From a virus: a stretch of DNA of 20,553 nt. Shown piece after piece: positions 10,101 to 17,101 of this stretch. Location of the stretch: IMG/VR virus record IMGVR_UViG_3300046170_000067, positions 1 through 20,553 of that record; one strand, 5' to 3'. Made by a program: the position numbers and the translations under genes. The notes under the pieces were generated by a model. That model searched no databases and was not told the DNA's origin. It saw only the letters and a program-made list of their open reading frames with translations. Numbering within the stretch: the first letter of the stretch is position 1; each line of letters begins with the position of its first letter.

Positions 10101-11680
10101 AATTAAGAAAGCTACCACTTGGAAACTTTATATCTTTCCCTGCAGAAATACTTAGAACAGGTGCAAACATTATTAGTACAGGTTTAAAAGAAGCTGCACA
10201 CCCTAATAATGCCATAAAACAAATGGGTATAAGAAGATTAACAGGTGCTTTCTTAACTAGTTACGCTGTTGGAAAAGGATTTAATGAATTATCACAGGCA
10301 TTAACTAACTCTACAAACTCACAGTGGAACGCATACAAAAGATCGTCAGCTGCATCATGGGATGCGACATCAAACTTGTTAGCCGTTAAAGGTTGGAAGA
10401 ATGGTGAAAGCGCTGCAATTAATTTTTCATACTTCAGTCCTTACGATAGTTTATATCAACCATTAGATGCAGCAATTGCACAAGCACAACAACAAAATTT
10501 AAACCCACAAGAAACAGAACAATTTGTAATGAATTTAATGTTTGGAGAAGACGGACCTGTATCTAAATTTTTAGAACCGTTTGTATCAGAGCCATTAGGA
10601 TTTGATAGATTTATAGATGTAACTACAAGAAACGGTAGAAAAGATGGTGGTGGATCTGTGTACACACAATCAGATGACCTTGGAGATAAATTTTTAAAAT
10701 CATTAGTGCATGTATTAGATGGTGTTAAACCTGGTGTACTTACAAGTGGTGAAAAAATAGGTGATGCATTATCAAAAGACTTAACTAAAGGTGGTAAACC
10801 AGTTAACTTGTCTGATGAATTACTAGCCTTGTTTACTGGAACACGGATCATTAGAATTGATGTTAAGAAAGACCTTAGATATTTTACATCTACAATGAAC
10901 AGATTATTAAGAGCCGTTGATGAAACAGAAAAATTTTATAGCGTACAAGATTTTGCACAGAAAACACCAACCGATATGGTTAACACTTTTAATGAAATGC
11001 AATTAGAAGCATTTAGAATACAAAAAGATATGTACATTAGAATTAAAGACTTAGAGTTATTAGATTTAAAAAAATCTAAAATATATGAAATAATGTTAAA
11101 ACAGGGTGCATCTAGACAGTTGATTAATAATTTATTGTCTGGAAGATTTACACCAGTTAACTATTCTAAACCTAGATTTGAAAGTAAAGTTAAAGCAGTA
11201 AAAGATCAAATGAGAAGTTTAACTAAAGATAACGAGGAGTTTAGATACAGAGCAAACAGATCTTTTTTATTTCCACAAGTAGAGTTAGATAAAGTTAAAG
11301 GAAAATATAATGGTATAAAATTTTTTCCTAAAATATTAAATGAAGAAACAGGAACATTAGAAGGTGGCTATAATCCTGACGAAGAAAACTACAAAGTAGA
11401 TGACAAGGGTAGATTGATGTTAGATGAAAACAAAAACCCTATTAAAGAAGATAGTTTTATTATGGATAAAATTAAAAAAGTGCCTAGCATGATAAAAGAT
11501 TTAGTGTTGCCTGGTTCACCTGGATTTACAAGTAAACCACAAACACCACCATTAGGTGATACACCTATGCCTGTGAAAATGGCTAGTAATACGTTACAAA
11601 AGGACCCACAAACTAACTTGACACGTAACGAAGAAGCGTTACTATCACCAACAGAAAAGGTAATAGCGAGTAGAACATAA
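7189..11680 (+). CDS. Giant virion protein, probably internal/ejected (about 1,496 residues; three indels near 8.2 kb)
   Basis: Two long open frames, 7189-8199 and a frame open from 8312 to 11680, belong to one gene. Between them a missing base near 8188, an extra G near 8253 and an extra G at 8311-8313 account for the break; corrected, the joint reads LLGNKLVAPLTKAGSETLQK, then GKFTVSKVVAPLLVSGMSGK and VVRQLPPFDKWRLQSVTSPN. The apparent TTG start at 8480 is internal. The protein begins MADTAYERFLKDPDKEEAVE. It has Gly/hydrophobic segments near residues 280-330 (GMTVGGGFPLVGKATQLGYK), long Lys-rich helical regions, and a Pro-rich tail with TPPLGDTPMP and ending LLSPTEKVIASRT. I see no transglycosylase or protease active-site motif. 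Size and position just before the lysis genes resemble large ejection proteins such as T7 gp16, but there is no clear sequence match. Its TAA overlaps the next ATG by one base. Confidence 0.75.
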
Positions 11681-11859
11681 TGGCTAAAAAATCAGCATTA
11701 CAAAAAATAGAATCACATGAAAAGCTTTGCAGAATTATGCAAAAACAAACGTTTGAGCAGATAAAAGAAATGCAAGAACGTATCAAAAGATTAGAATATT
11801 GGATAGTCGGTGGTATGGGAGCCGTGCTATTAATTTTACTTTCAGATATTACAAAATAA
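11680..11859 (+). CDS. Small one-helix membrane protein, holin or holin-accessory (XhlA-like) candidate
   Basis: The 59-residue gene starts in a TAATG overlap with the giant protein gene. Residues 1-40 are a charged helix (ESHEKLCRIMQKQTFEQIKE, then MQERIKRLEY) with heptad-like spacing, suggesting a coiled coil. Residues 41-56 (WIVGGMGAVLLILLSD) form one short hydrophobic membrane segment, followed only by ITK. A soluble N-terminal helix with a single C-terminal membrane helix is the architecture of XhlA-type haemolysin/holin-associated proteins. The next gene, five bases on, is a cell-wall peptidase, so a lysis cassette is a good reading. The holin role is inferred from topology and neighbourhood, not from a recognised family motif. 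Confidence 0.7.
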   Translation: MAKKSALQKIESHEKLCRIMQKQTFEQIKEMQERIKRLEYWIVGGMGAVLLILLSDITK

Positions 11860-11864
11860 AATAT

Positions 11865-12341
11865 ATGCAATTATCGCGAAATTTTTCTCTTCAAGAGCTT
11901 ACTAAATCAGACACAGCTATACGTAAGGGTATCGATAACGAACCTAACGCAGATCAAATAGATAAGTTAAAAGCATTGTGTGAAAATATTTTACAGCCAG
12001 TACGTGATCAATTTGGCAGAGTAAAGGTGACCAGCGGCTATCGTAGCCCTGAGCTGTGTGTAGCCATAGGATCGAGTTTGACCAGTCAGCATTCAAAAGC
12101 TGAGGCGGTTGATTTTGAATGTCTTGGAGTCGACAACGCTGAAATAGCAGATTGGGTTAAAATGAATTGTGAGGTAGATCAATTGATCCTCGAGTACTAC
12201 ACGCCTGGAGAACCTAACTCGGGGTGGATCCACGCAAGTTACATACCTTTTAATCCTAGACATCAATATTTACGAGCATATCGTGAAGATAAAAAAACTA
12301 AATACAAACCAATTATTGGAAAAGCAGTCGACCTGGTTTAA
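11865..12341 (+). CDS. M15-type zinc peptidase, probable endolysin (158 residues)
   Basis: I start the protein at the ATG at 11865 (MQLSRNFSLQELTKSDTAIR) because it gives the usual N-terminus of this family and lies just after the previous stop; the frame is open further upstream only inside the preceding gene. Residues 55-83 contain VTSGYRSPELCVAIGSSLTS followed by QHSKAEAVDF. H76 and D83 form the HX6D zinc motif, and H123 in GWIHASY is the third ligand. E110 is a possible catalytic acid. This is the Peptidase_M15_3 layout of D-Ala-D-Ala carboxypeptidase-like enzymes, which in phages cut peptidoglycan stem peptides at lysis. There is no signal peptide, so export would depend on a holin such as the preceding protein. 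By hand count the catalytic stretch is markedly GC-richer than its surroundings. The gene ends 33 bases from the convergent helicase. Confidence 0.88.
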   Translation: MQLSRNFSLQELTKSDTAIRKGIDNEPNADQIDKLKALCENILQPVRDQFGRVKVTSGYRSPELCVAIGSSLTSQHSKAEAVDFECLGVDNAEIADWVKMNCEVDQLILEYYTPGEPNSGWIHASYIPFNPRHQYLRAYREDKKTKYKPIIGKAVDLV

Positions 12342-12374
12342 AAAAATTCCAGCGCTCGTCGCGTATATATCCTA

Positions 12375-13805
12375 TTAAATCCATGACCTTAATTCTTCTC
12401 CTAAAACTTCTGATGCTATATTTATTTTTTTGCGTAGAGCTAGCACGATTTTTTCATCCACTGTATCGTCCGCCATTAAATCGACATAAGTTACCGATTT
12501 TTTTTGGCCGATCCTGTGTGCTCTGTCTTCTGATTGTAATCGCTTTTCTAAGTCATAACCATTAGAATAGTAAATTACGGTGTTTGCAGCTGTCAAAGTA
12601 ATGCCATAGCCGCCCGTAGAAGGCGTTCCAACAATAAACCGGCACTTAGGGTCATCTTGAAATTTCTTAATATTAGGTTGTCTTTGTTCTTGTGGTGTTA
12701 ATCCATAATAGTCGACAATGGACCCCGGACCATACTCTTTAGTAACAGCATCTATGATAGCTGTAATATCGTACTGATAGTGTGCCCAGATAATTGCCTT
12801 ACCTTCTGTTTCTTCTAATACATTCATCAATTCTGTAATTCTATTGTTAGCAATAGGTTGAACTGCACCATCGTCAGCTGTAAAATGACCACAAGTAATT
12901 TGTTGTAGTCGCATTAGTTGTGTCAAAGTATTTACAGTAGTAGATTGTTTGCCTTTTAATATAGCAATAGCTTCTTTCTTCATCTGTTCGTACAATTTAC
13001 GTTGATCTGGTGACAATTGTATTTGACGTTTAATAAATATTTTATCAGGAAGATCTAAACAATCCTCTTTTAATACACGATAAGAAAAATCTTTTAGTTT
13101 ATCAGATAACTCACCTAAGTTTTTAAAACCATTTACAACTTGTATCTGTCTACCATGCATGTGTAATGTTTTCATTTCTGCATATCTATTTCTGAACGCA
13201 TAATAAGATGTAAAGTTTAACAACCAGGGACTTAAAAAATCACACTGTGTAAATAAATCTAGTGGATTTTTAGTTACAGGAGAACCTGTCATAATTCTTC
13301 TATACTTAGCAGACTCACCTAGTTTAAGAATATTTTTTGTACGTTTAGCAGTAGGTGTTTTAATAGTAGTAGACTCATCAATAGCTACCATAGTTTCATG
13401 ACAAGATAAAAATTTTTTAGCAAACTCCATACCTTTAGTTGTACTAAAAGCTTCTACATTCATAATAAGAATGTGTAGTGATTCTTCTACTTCAAACAAA
13501 GATTCTAATTTTTCTTTTTGTTTTTTAGTAATATTAGATTGCCATAATACAGTTATATTTTCTATATGATTTGGTAAGTGTGTAGGTAGTTCGTTATTAT
13601 ACCAAGTACCAACCACACCTTTTGGTGCAATAATAAGAGCACCATTAACTTTACCTTTATCGTAAAGCATGGCAAGATTGTCTATTAATACTTTTGTTTT
13701 ACCTGTACCCATTTCCATAAAATAAGCAAAAGTTTCTCTGTTCCATGACTTTTCTAATGCAGTCATTTGATGTGCATACGGTTTTGTTTTAAATTTATAG
13801 TTCAT
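12375..13805 (-). CDS. SNF2-type DEAD/DEAH helicase (476 residues)
   Basis: I take the start at 13805 (MNYKFKTKPYAHQMTALEKS) with the purine-rich AGAAAGAAGAAAA just upstream. An alternative start 11 codons earlier would overlap the promoter. Motif I is MEMGTGKT (residues 30-37). Motif II is DEST (143-146) where DEAH or DEGH is usual. Motif III is TGSP (173-176). A motif V-like GTPSTGGYGITLTAANTV spans 393-410. Motif VI is QSEDRAHRIGQ (424-434). The RAHRIGQ block is typical of SNF2-family ATPases, which move along double-stranded DNA, and phages carry short forms of them. The frame is intact over 1.4 kb. It is the only leftward gene and faces the lysis genes with a 33-base gap. Transcription probably starts at the shared divergent promoter near 13822. 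Substrate and role (replication, recombination or host-defence interference) are not shown by the sequence. Confidence 0.92.
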   Translation of the reverse strand: MNYKFKTKPYAHQMTALEKSWNRETFAYFMEMGTGKTKVLIDNLAMLYDKGKVNGALIIAPKGVVGTWYNNELPTHLPNHIENITVLWQSNITKKQKEKLESLFEVEESLHILIMNVEAFSTTKGMEFAKKFLSCHETMVAIDESTTIKTPTAKRTKNILKLGESAKYRRIMTGSPVTKNPLDLFTQCDFLSPWLLNFTSYYAFRNRYAEMKTLHMHGRQIQVVNGFKNLGELSDKLKDFSYRVLKEDCLDLPDKIFIKRQIQLSPDQRKLYEQMKKEAIAILKGKQSTTVNTLTQLMRLQQITCGHFTADDGAVQPIANNRITELMNVLEETEGKAIIWAHYQYDITAIIDAVTKEYGPGSIVDYYGLTPQEQRQPNIKKFQDDPKCRFIVGTPSTGGYGITLTAANTVIYYSNGYDLEKRLQSEDRAHRIGQKKSVTYVDLMADDTVDEKIVLALRKKINIASEVLGEELRSWI

Positions 13806-13823
13806 AATTTTTCTTCTTTCTAC

Positions 13824-13852
13824 TTGACAAGATAACAACTCGAACCTATATT
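13824..13852 (+). promoter_or_regulatory. Sigma70-like promoter for the rightward replication module
   Basis: TTGACA (13824-13829), a 17-base spacer, and TATATT (13847-13852) match the consensus at six of six and five of six positions. The predicted transcription start is about 13858-13860, on or next to the A of the ATG at 13860. There is no Shine-Dalgarno sequence before that ATG. It is the only strong promoter ahead of the replication genes. Confidence 0.75.
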
Positions 13853-13857
13853 GTCAA
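13829..13857 (-). promoter_or_regulatory. Sigma70-like promoter for the leftward helicase
   Basis: On the minus strand TTGACA (plus-strand 13852-13857) is followed after 17 bases by TATCTT (plus-strand 13829-13834), six of six and four of six matches. Transcription would begin near 13822, giving a leader of roughly 17 bases with a purine-rich ribosome binding site before the helicase ATG at 13805. It overlaps the rightward promoter almost completely. Confidence 0.6.
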
Positions 13858-13859
13858 GC

Positions 13860-14254
13860 ATGAAAGAAAAAATTATTAGATACGGAGATATTAAAAATTC
13901 AGACCAACCTGTTGTACATGTTATTCAACATATTCCTGGAACAGCAGAAGGTAGACCTAAAATAAATATAATGGGTGCAGCGGAGTATGGAAAATTTAAA
14001 TTTTTACTTCCAGAACTTTCACAAATTATTTTTTCACCTGGTCCACTTATTTTTAAATTAAGAAAAGAATTAGCTAACTATAAAAAACAAGATTATTTAT
14101 TATTAACAGGTGATCCTGCAATTATTGGTGTAGCTTGTTCTATAGTTTCTGATATAACTAACGGCAAATACAACTATTAAAATGGGATAAACAAGAAAGA
14201 AAATATTATACCATTGCAATAGACTTATATGAAAGAGGAAAGATAGATGAGTAA
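13860..14254 (+). CDS. Hypothetical protein, first gene of the replication module (about 131 residues, one frameshift)
   Basis: The ATG at 13860 gives MKEKIIRYGDIKNSDQPVVH. The TTG nine bases earlier is rejected because it lies in the -10 region. The frame stops at 14180 after NGKYNY, but the next frame continues LKWDKQERKYYTIAIDLYER and GKIDE to a TAA at 14252-14254. One base missing near 14175 explains this and gives about 131 residues. The protein is mixed alpha/beta, with a hydrophobic segment IIFSPGPLIFKLRKEL and a LLLTGDPAIIGVACSIVSDI segment that reads like a buried strand-helix, not a membrane helix. I recognise no family. Being first under the promoter and apparently leaderless, it is probably an early protein. 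It overlaps the next gene by eight bases. Confidence 0.65.
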
Positions 14255-14801
14255 TATTGACTTTGAAAAAGACCAACAAGACCTTGTAGATAAAACTGCA
14301 AGTATACAATCTCTAGCAGATCAAATACAAATGTTAGAAGGATTAAATACTAGAATAGAAAAAAGTGAAAACAATCTAAAAGATTTAAAAAAAGAACATG
14401 ACCGATTATCTGGTGAGGTAATTCCAACTATGATGGCAGAGATGGGATTAGCTCATCTTAAATTATCAGATGGTTCTACGGTAGATGTTAAACCGAATTA
14501 TAGTGCAAGTATCTCTATTGCAAATAGAGAAAAAGCATTTACATGGCTTCGTGAAAATGGCTTGGGTGATATAATCAAAAATGAGATATCCGTATCATTC
14601 GGTCGTAACGAGGATAACAAGGCAGCTGATTATGCTGCTCTTGCAGAAGAGCGTGGGTATCAACCAACACAAAAGTTGAAGGTTGAGCCCATGACTCTCA
14701 AAGCGCTAGTCCGTGAGCGTTTAGAGGCAGGTAAATCAATGCCAACGGAAATTTTCAACGTGTTTGTTGGAAATAAGACAACAATAAAAAGGAACAAATA
14801 A
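14247..14801 (+). CDS. Coiled-coil hypothetical protein of the replication module (184 residues)
   Basis: The ATG at 14247 is preceded by GAAAGAGGAAAG, a good ribosome binding site lying in the end of the previous gene. Residues 1-60 are a long charged helix (LADQIQMLEGLNTRIEKSEN, then NLKDLKKEHDRLSGEVIPTM), very likely a coiled coil. Residues 65-120 form a compact beta-alpha region (MAEMGLAHLKLSDGSTVDVK, then REKAFTWLRENGLGDIIKNE). The C-terminal part is helical and basic (MTLKALVRERLEAGKSMPTE). I recognise no named family. The layout recalls Gp157-like phage recombination-associated proteins, and the next gene looks like an ssDNA-binding factor, so a role in recombination or replication is plausible but unproven. 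The frame is intact, and only two bases separate its stop from the next ATG. Confidence 0.75.
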   Translation: MSNIDFEKDQQDLVDKTASIQSLADQIQMLEGLNTRIEKSENNLKDLKKEHDRLSGEVIPTMMAEMGLAHLKLSDGSTVDVKPNYSASISIANREKAFTWLRENGLGDIIKNEISVSFGRNEDNKAADYAALAEERGYQPTQKLKVEPMTLKALVRERLEAGKSMPTEIFNVFVGNKTTIKRNK

Positions 14802-14803
14802 AC

Positions 14804-15553
14804 ATGAACCAAGTAGCAGAAAAAAAGAATAGTGCACTAGCAACATTTGATATGGAAGCTGATGCACAACAAGGCACTCAAAATATATCGCAAGAAGATC
14901 TTGCGTTACCATTCTTAAAAATTTTGGGTCAACTATCTCCAGAGGTAAACAAAAGAGATGGTAAGTATGTCGAAGGCGCAGAGCCTGGCAAAATAATCAA
15001 CACAGTTACAAACGAATTGTTTGATAAAATTAGTGTTGTACCTTGTCACTACAAAAGACAATACATTGAATGGCAAGACAGAGGCACAAGTTCTGGTGCA
15101 CCTGTAGCAATTCATGACGCTGACAGTGATATCGTTAGTCAAACCACTAGAGGTAAAGACTACAAAGACAGATTACCAAATGGTAATTATCTTGATAATA
15201 CTGCAAGTCACTTTGTATTGACTCTTGGTGATACTCCATCAACAGCTTTGATTTCTATGAAGTCTACTCAACTTAAAGTTAGTAGAAAATGGAATTCATT
15301 AATGATGGGTTTAAAACTACAAGGTAAAAATGGTTTGTTTACACCGCCAACTTATAGCCACATTTATAACTTATCAACCGTGCAGATGTCTAACGACAAA
15401 GGAACATGGTTTGGTTGGGAAGTTGAAAAGATGGGACCAGTTACAGATAAAGGAATCTATGACATGGCTAAATCTTTTGCAATGAGTGTTGGTAAAGGTG
15501 AAGTGGAAGCTAAACACGGATCAGAAGATACTAAAGACTCAACACCATACTAA
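14804..15553 (+). CDS. Probable ssDNA-binding/replication-accessory protein (249 residues)
   Basis: The intact 249-residue frame starts MNQVAEKKNSALATFDMEAD, with AAAAAGGAAC 9 or more bases before the ATG. The segment EDLALPFLKILGQLSPEVNK at residues 31-50 and the following GAEPGKIINTVT plus VVPCHYKRQYIEWQDRG match a family I remember from marine phages, usually annotated as a putative ssDNA-binding protein. The middle is beta-rich with conserved-looking aromatic residues. The C-terminal tail GEVEAKHGSEDTKDSTPY is mildly acidic, as in many ssDNA-binding proteins, but weaker than T7 gp2.5. Location between a coiled-coil protein and the primase fits a replication-fork role. The functional name is tentative. 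Confidence 0.65.
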   Translation: MNQVAEKKNSALATFDMEADAQQGTQNISQEDLALPFLKILGQLSPEVNKRDGKYVEGAEPGKIINTVTNELFDKISVVPCHYKRQYIEWQDRGTSSGAPVAIHDADSDIVSQTTRGKDYKDRLPNGNYLDNTASHFVLTLGDTPSTALISMKSTQLKVSRKWNSLMMGLKLQGKNGLFTPPTYSHIYNLSTVQMSNDKGTWFGWEVEKMGPVTDKGIYDMAKSFAMSVGKGEVEAKHGSEDTKDSTPY

Positions 15554-15563
15554 ATAAAATCCT

Positions 15564-15610
15564 AGGAGTGGGCGTGGAAGCGAGAGTGGAAACGCCCATT
15601 AAAAATTATG
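15564..15610 (+). promoter_or_regulatory. Hairpin leader of the primase gene, with a Shine-Dalgarno before the stem
   Basis: AGGAG (15564-15568) directly precedes a hairpin with arms TGGGCGT (15569-15575) and ACGCCCA (15592-15598), extendable by a G-U and an A-U pair to nine pairs. The 16-base loop is almost all purine and repeats GTGGAA of the left side. Nine bases (TTAAAAATT) follow before the ATG at 15608, and no other ribosome binding site is near. If the stem folds without the two extension pairs, the AGGAG is brought to nine bases from the ATG, an optimal distance. There is no U-run after the stem, so a terminator is unlikely. Confidence 0.55.
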
Positions 15611-17101
15611 TTTGAAAAAATATTTAAAGGATTGGAACGTGCGCATGGTTGTACCAAGGTTACAGCACCAGCAGTAAATGGTGTTAAACTAAAAGGGACA
15701 ATCATTCGTAGTACGTCAACCAGTTACACGAGAACTGTGGAAGATGCACCTAGATGGTACGCAAAGTCTGGGCATCATACCTATTAACGAAGAAAATCAA
15801 TGTGTGTGGGGTTGTGTAGACATAGATTCTTACGCAGGGTTTGATCACAAAAAATTAATAGATAAGATAAAACAATTTAAACTGCCTTTGGCTGTGTGTA
15901 GGTCAAAGAGCGGAGGAGCACACGTCTTTCTCTTCTCCGAACAACCGGTAGCAGCAGAAAGAATGAGAGACAAACTAACGGAAATAAAAACACTACTAGG
16001 ATACGGCGGATCAGAAGTCTTTCCAAAACAAATACAATTAAAATCAGCAGATGACACAGGTAACTTTTTAAACCTACCATACTTTGGTGGTGAAGCAAAC
16101 AACACGTTATGCATTTAGAGAAGATGGAGAAGCTGCAACACTAGAAGAATTTTACACTACAGTACAGAGAGAATAAAACAATACAGACCTTGATTTTGTA
16201 AAAATAGAAAGACCACAATCAGAATACTCTGATGCACCACCGTGCATAGAACTTATGGCTATGAATAAAATACCAGAAGGTGGTCGTAACAATTCTATGT
16301 TTCATTTTGGTGTGTACGCTAAAAAGAAATGGCCTGCAGAATGGAAAAGTAAGATGACTTTGTTTAATGCAACAGCATCTACTGTACCACTAAGTGAGTC
16401 TGAAGTAGAAATAATTAAACGTCAACACGATAAAAAAGAATGGGGTTACAAAGTGTAATGATACGCCGATGTGTAACCTGTGTGATAAAAAATTATGTAG
16501 AGAAAGAAAGTTTGGTATTGGTGAAGAGATAGTGTTTCCTGCACTGACTGACTTACAAAAAATTAAATTAGAAAAACCATATTATTATCTTAACGTAGAT
16601 GGTGAACGACTACACCTGGAGAACGTAAAATTTTTAAAACAACAAAGTTTATTCCAGGAAGCATGCATGGAACAGTTGGATTTTAAACCACCAACAGTCA
16701 AACCAAAAGATTGGGACATGATAATAAACCCACTGATGAAGAACCACGAACCAATAGATCCACCAGAAGGTGTGACTACGCAGGATCAATTACAAAATCA
16801 TTTAGAAGAGTATTGTTTAAATAGGCAAGTATCTACAGATAAAAACGATCTTAAAAAAGGTGGTGTGTGGACCAGTGAAGGCAACCATCATTTTGTGTTT
16901 GATAGATTTTACAATCAGTTTTTAATTAGAAAACGTTGGGATGTACCATACTCACGTACAGCACAAATGTTAAAAGAAACATGTAACTGTGATGACAAAC
17001 GTATTGGTAGAGAAAGAATTTCTGTGTTTGTTGTAAAACAGTTTGACAAAAAAGAAGATGACTACAATCAAAAAGAATTAAAACCAAAGGATATATTTTG
17101 A
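15608..17101 (+). CDS. Archaeo-eukaryotic-type (AEP) primase, broken by several indels (about 496 residues)
   Basis: The gene begins MFEKIFKGLERAHGCTKVTA. Pieces join after removing an extra G at 15695-15697 (joint GQSFVVRQPVTRELWKMHLD), an extra T near 16107 (NNTYAFREDGEAATLEEFYT) and an extra G near 16453. An in-frame TAA at 16174 probably marks a small compensated error. AEP primase signatures are visible: motif I DID in GCVDIDSY (D71, D73), motif II SKSGGAHVFLF (S101-H105 as SGGAH), and GNFLNLP near residue 151. Downstream, C-x5-C-x2-C-x4-C (CNDTPMCNLCDKKLC, about 16454-16498) is a likely zinc site. The C-terminal 200 residues look like an accessory helical domain. The enzyme would lay primers for the PolA encoded 2 kb later. 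The stop overlaps the next gene's TTG. The metal-binding and SGGxH motifs make the family call firm; the exact subfamily is less sure. Confidence 0.8.

Larger units (their letters stand above)
13823..13858. repeat. Inverted repeat CTTGACAA / TTGTCAAG framing the divergent promoters
   Basis: CTTGACAA at 13823-13830 and its exact reverse complement TTGTCAAG at 13851-13858 are separated by 20 bases. Each arm contains a perfect -35 hexamer for the opposite strand's partner, so the repeat and the promoters are the same object. The spacing, about three helical turns from arm centre to arm centre, could also suit a dimeric regulator (inference). Confidence 0.85.

Noticed and set aside
12342-12374. 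Bidirectional terminator in the convergent gap
   Set aside because: Reading leftward there is only a three-pair stem before a run of T; reading rightward no stem is followed by T. Too weak to call.
12383-12565. 60-codon plus-strand frame
   Set aside because: It lies opposite the C-terminus of the SNF2 helicase and is a shadow frame.
13851-13853. TTG start for the first replication gene
   Set aside because: It overlaps the -10 hexamer and would not be transcribed from that promoter; the ATG at 13860 is the better start.
15567-15600. Intrinsic terminator before the primase
   Set aside because: The stem is good but no T-run follows on the plus strand, and a terminator here would cut off the rest of the replication module.
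16174-16176. TAA as a real end of a short primase, or stop-codon recoding
   Set aside because: Protein continues in the same frame past it, and a short compensated indel in CAGAGAGAATAAAAC is a simpler explanation in this error-prone gene.
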